From NCBI GenBank assembly GCA_037176905.1, contig JBBBWG010027956.1:2208-53883 (forward strand): a stretch of DNA of 51,676 nucleotides, given 5' to 3'. The translations under genes and the position numbers were made by a program. Below, piece after piece: positions 50,831 to 51,676 of the stretch (the first letter of the stretch is position 1; every line of letters starts with the position of its first letter). The notes under the pieces were generated by a model. It saw only the letters and a program-made list of their open reading frames with translations. It was not told where the DNA came from and did not search any database. The stretch is from Azolla pinnata (taxonomy: Eukaryota > Streptophyta > Polypodiopsida > Salviniales > Salviniaceae).

Positions 50831-51676
50831 CTCCAGATCCCCCGCCCCAAGAAGCCCAAAAGCAGAAAGCAAAAGGCAAACAAAAACAGAGGCCAAAAAA
50901 CACCAGAAACCGAAAGCAGAACGCAAAACGCAAAAACGCAAAACGCAAAAACGCAAAAGAAGAAAACCCGCCGAAAAAAGGAACAGAAAAAAAGAAAAGA
51001 CGGAGGAAGACGAAGGTCGCAGAAGATGCAGAGCGAGGGAGCAGAAGAAGAAGAAGAAGAAGAAGGAAGAAGAAGAAGAAGATACCTGCCCCCGTTTCGC
51101 CTCCTCCATCACTGCTCCTGCCCCCGAGATCCCGAGACAACAGACCAACGCGCGACGAGAGAAGCCCTCCGACCCGTGCAGCCGATTTCTGATCGTTCGC
51201 CGGACGCGTTTGCCGCCCGCAAGGGCATAAGACAGATCAGAAACCGACATTTGCGATGCGTGGAGAATGCAGACACGGATGCAAACGTGCAGATGCATCC
51301 GCGCGGTAGGCATGCATTTTGCACGGTAGGCATATCATGCACACTCACACATCCCGCCATAGCCATCGACATTGACATAGCCATAGACATAGCCATACGT
51401 GTACAGTCTGCATATGCATAGAGCCGTAAACACGGCCATAGACATGCGTGTGCAGAAGATGCATCGACATAGGCATAGCCTTCGGCATACATGACATACA
51501 TGTGTATCGTGCATGCACATACATGTACACCTACACTCAGACACACACATATGCATGTGCATGCGCATACACCTGTGGGGCGTGTATGTAGGTGACATGT
51601 GGCAGGCGAACTCTTCCTTGTGTTGGCCTTCGTCTCTTGATATGGTCCAATCTATGGAGATGTTATGATGGATGTT
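50831..51676. other. Low-complexity right end of the window
   Basis: This contains A-rich GCAAAACGCAAAA repeats (about 50,915-50,960), a GAA run (about 51,039-51,083) and CATAGCCATAGACAT-type repeats (about 51,350-51,480). A minus-strand start MEEAKRGQ at 51,105-51,082 followed by GTATCT could open a gene running left, but nothing supports it further. No other gene is seen. Confidence 0.5.

Noticed and set aside
50281..50883. 200-codon minus-strand open frame rich in Arg and Ser
   Set aside because: It is a translation of the minisatellite unit; no unique sequence supports a gene.
50753..51421. 222-codon plus-strand open frame with Lys/Glu-rich middle
   Set aside because: It is made of GCAAAACGC, GAA and CATAGC simple repeats.

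Overview
The window is nuclear DNA from a flowering plant. It holds four intron-rich protein genes with GT-AG introns (one GC-AG), plant-type TTTAGGG repeats, and plant-specific proteins: a MoeA-MogA fusion of the CNX1 type and a group G bZIP with a GBF-type proline-rich N-terminus. The species cannot be read from the sequence. I see no organelle, bacterial or viral genome and no CRISPR array.

Layout: (1) 17-17,099, minus strand: APC1, the largest scaffold subunit of the anaphase-promoting complex. I assembled 35 exons encoding the first 1,630 residues; the C-terminus lies beyond the left edge. (2) 17,100-19,663: the divergent intergenic region, with a long CT run and about 0.75 kb of CATGCATG-rich DNA. 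(3) 19,664-30,954, plus strand: CNX1, which inserts molybdenum into molybdopterin; 13 exons, 664 residues. Its introns carry duplications, a fold-back element and low-complexity sequence. (4) 30,955-34,601: intergenic, with a 56-bp minisatellite, then the 5' leader of the next gene. (5) 34,602-38,961, plus strand: a bZIP16/68/HBP-1a-like G-box-binding factor; 11 coding exons, 387 residues, with a 100-N assembly gap inside one intron. (6) 42,777-47,071, minus strand: a 422-residue aldo/keto reductase with a full catalytic tetrad and a transit-like N-terminus; 6 exons. (7) 47,118-49,082: an array of about 148-bp units built on TTTAGGG/AAACCCTA, starting less than 50 bp upstream of the reductase start codon. 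(8) 49,880-50,830: another minisatellite, then low-complexity DNA to the right edge.

The genes do not form a pathway. They are unrelated, mostly conserved genes (cell-cycle ubiquitin ligase, molybdenum cofactor, light/ABA-type transcription factor, redox enzyme). Every exon junction was checked for reading phase, and each assembled coding sequence divides exactly by three.

The unusual part is the repeat landscape. Nearly every intergenic space and several introns carry short-period tandem arrays. Three sit at gene starts and multiply known plant cis-motifs: GA/CT runs, RY (CATGCA) and telobox (AAACCCTA). A 124-bp array in the reductase's first intron includes the splice acceptor of exon 2. 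These arrays are the best candidates for undescribed biology; I found no obviously new protein system.
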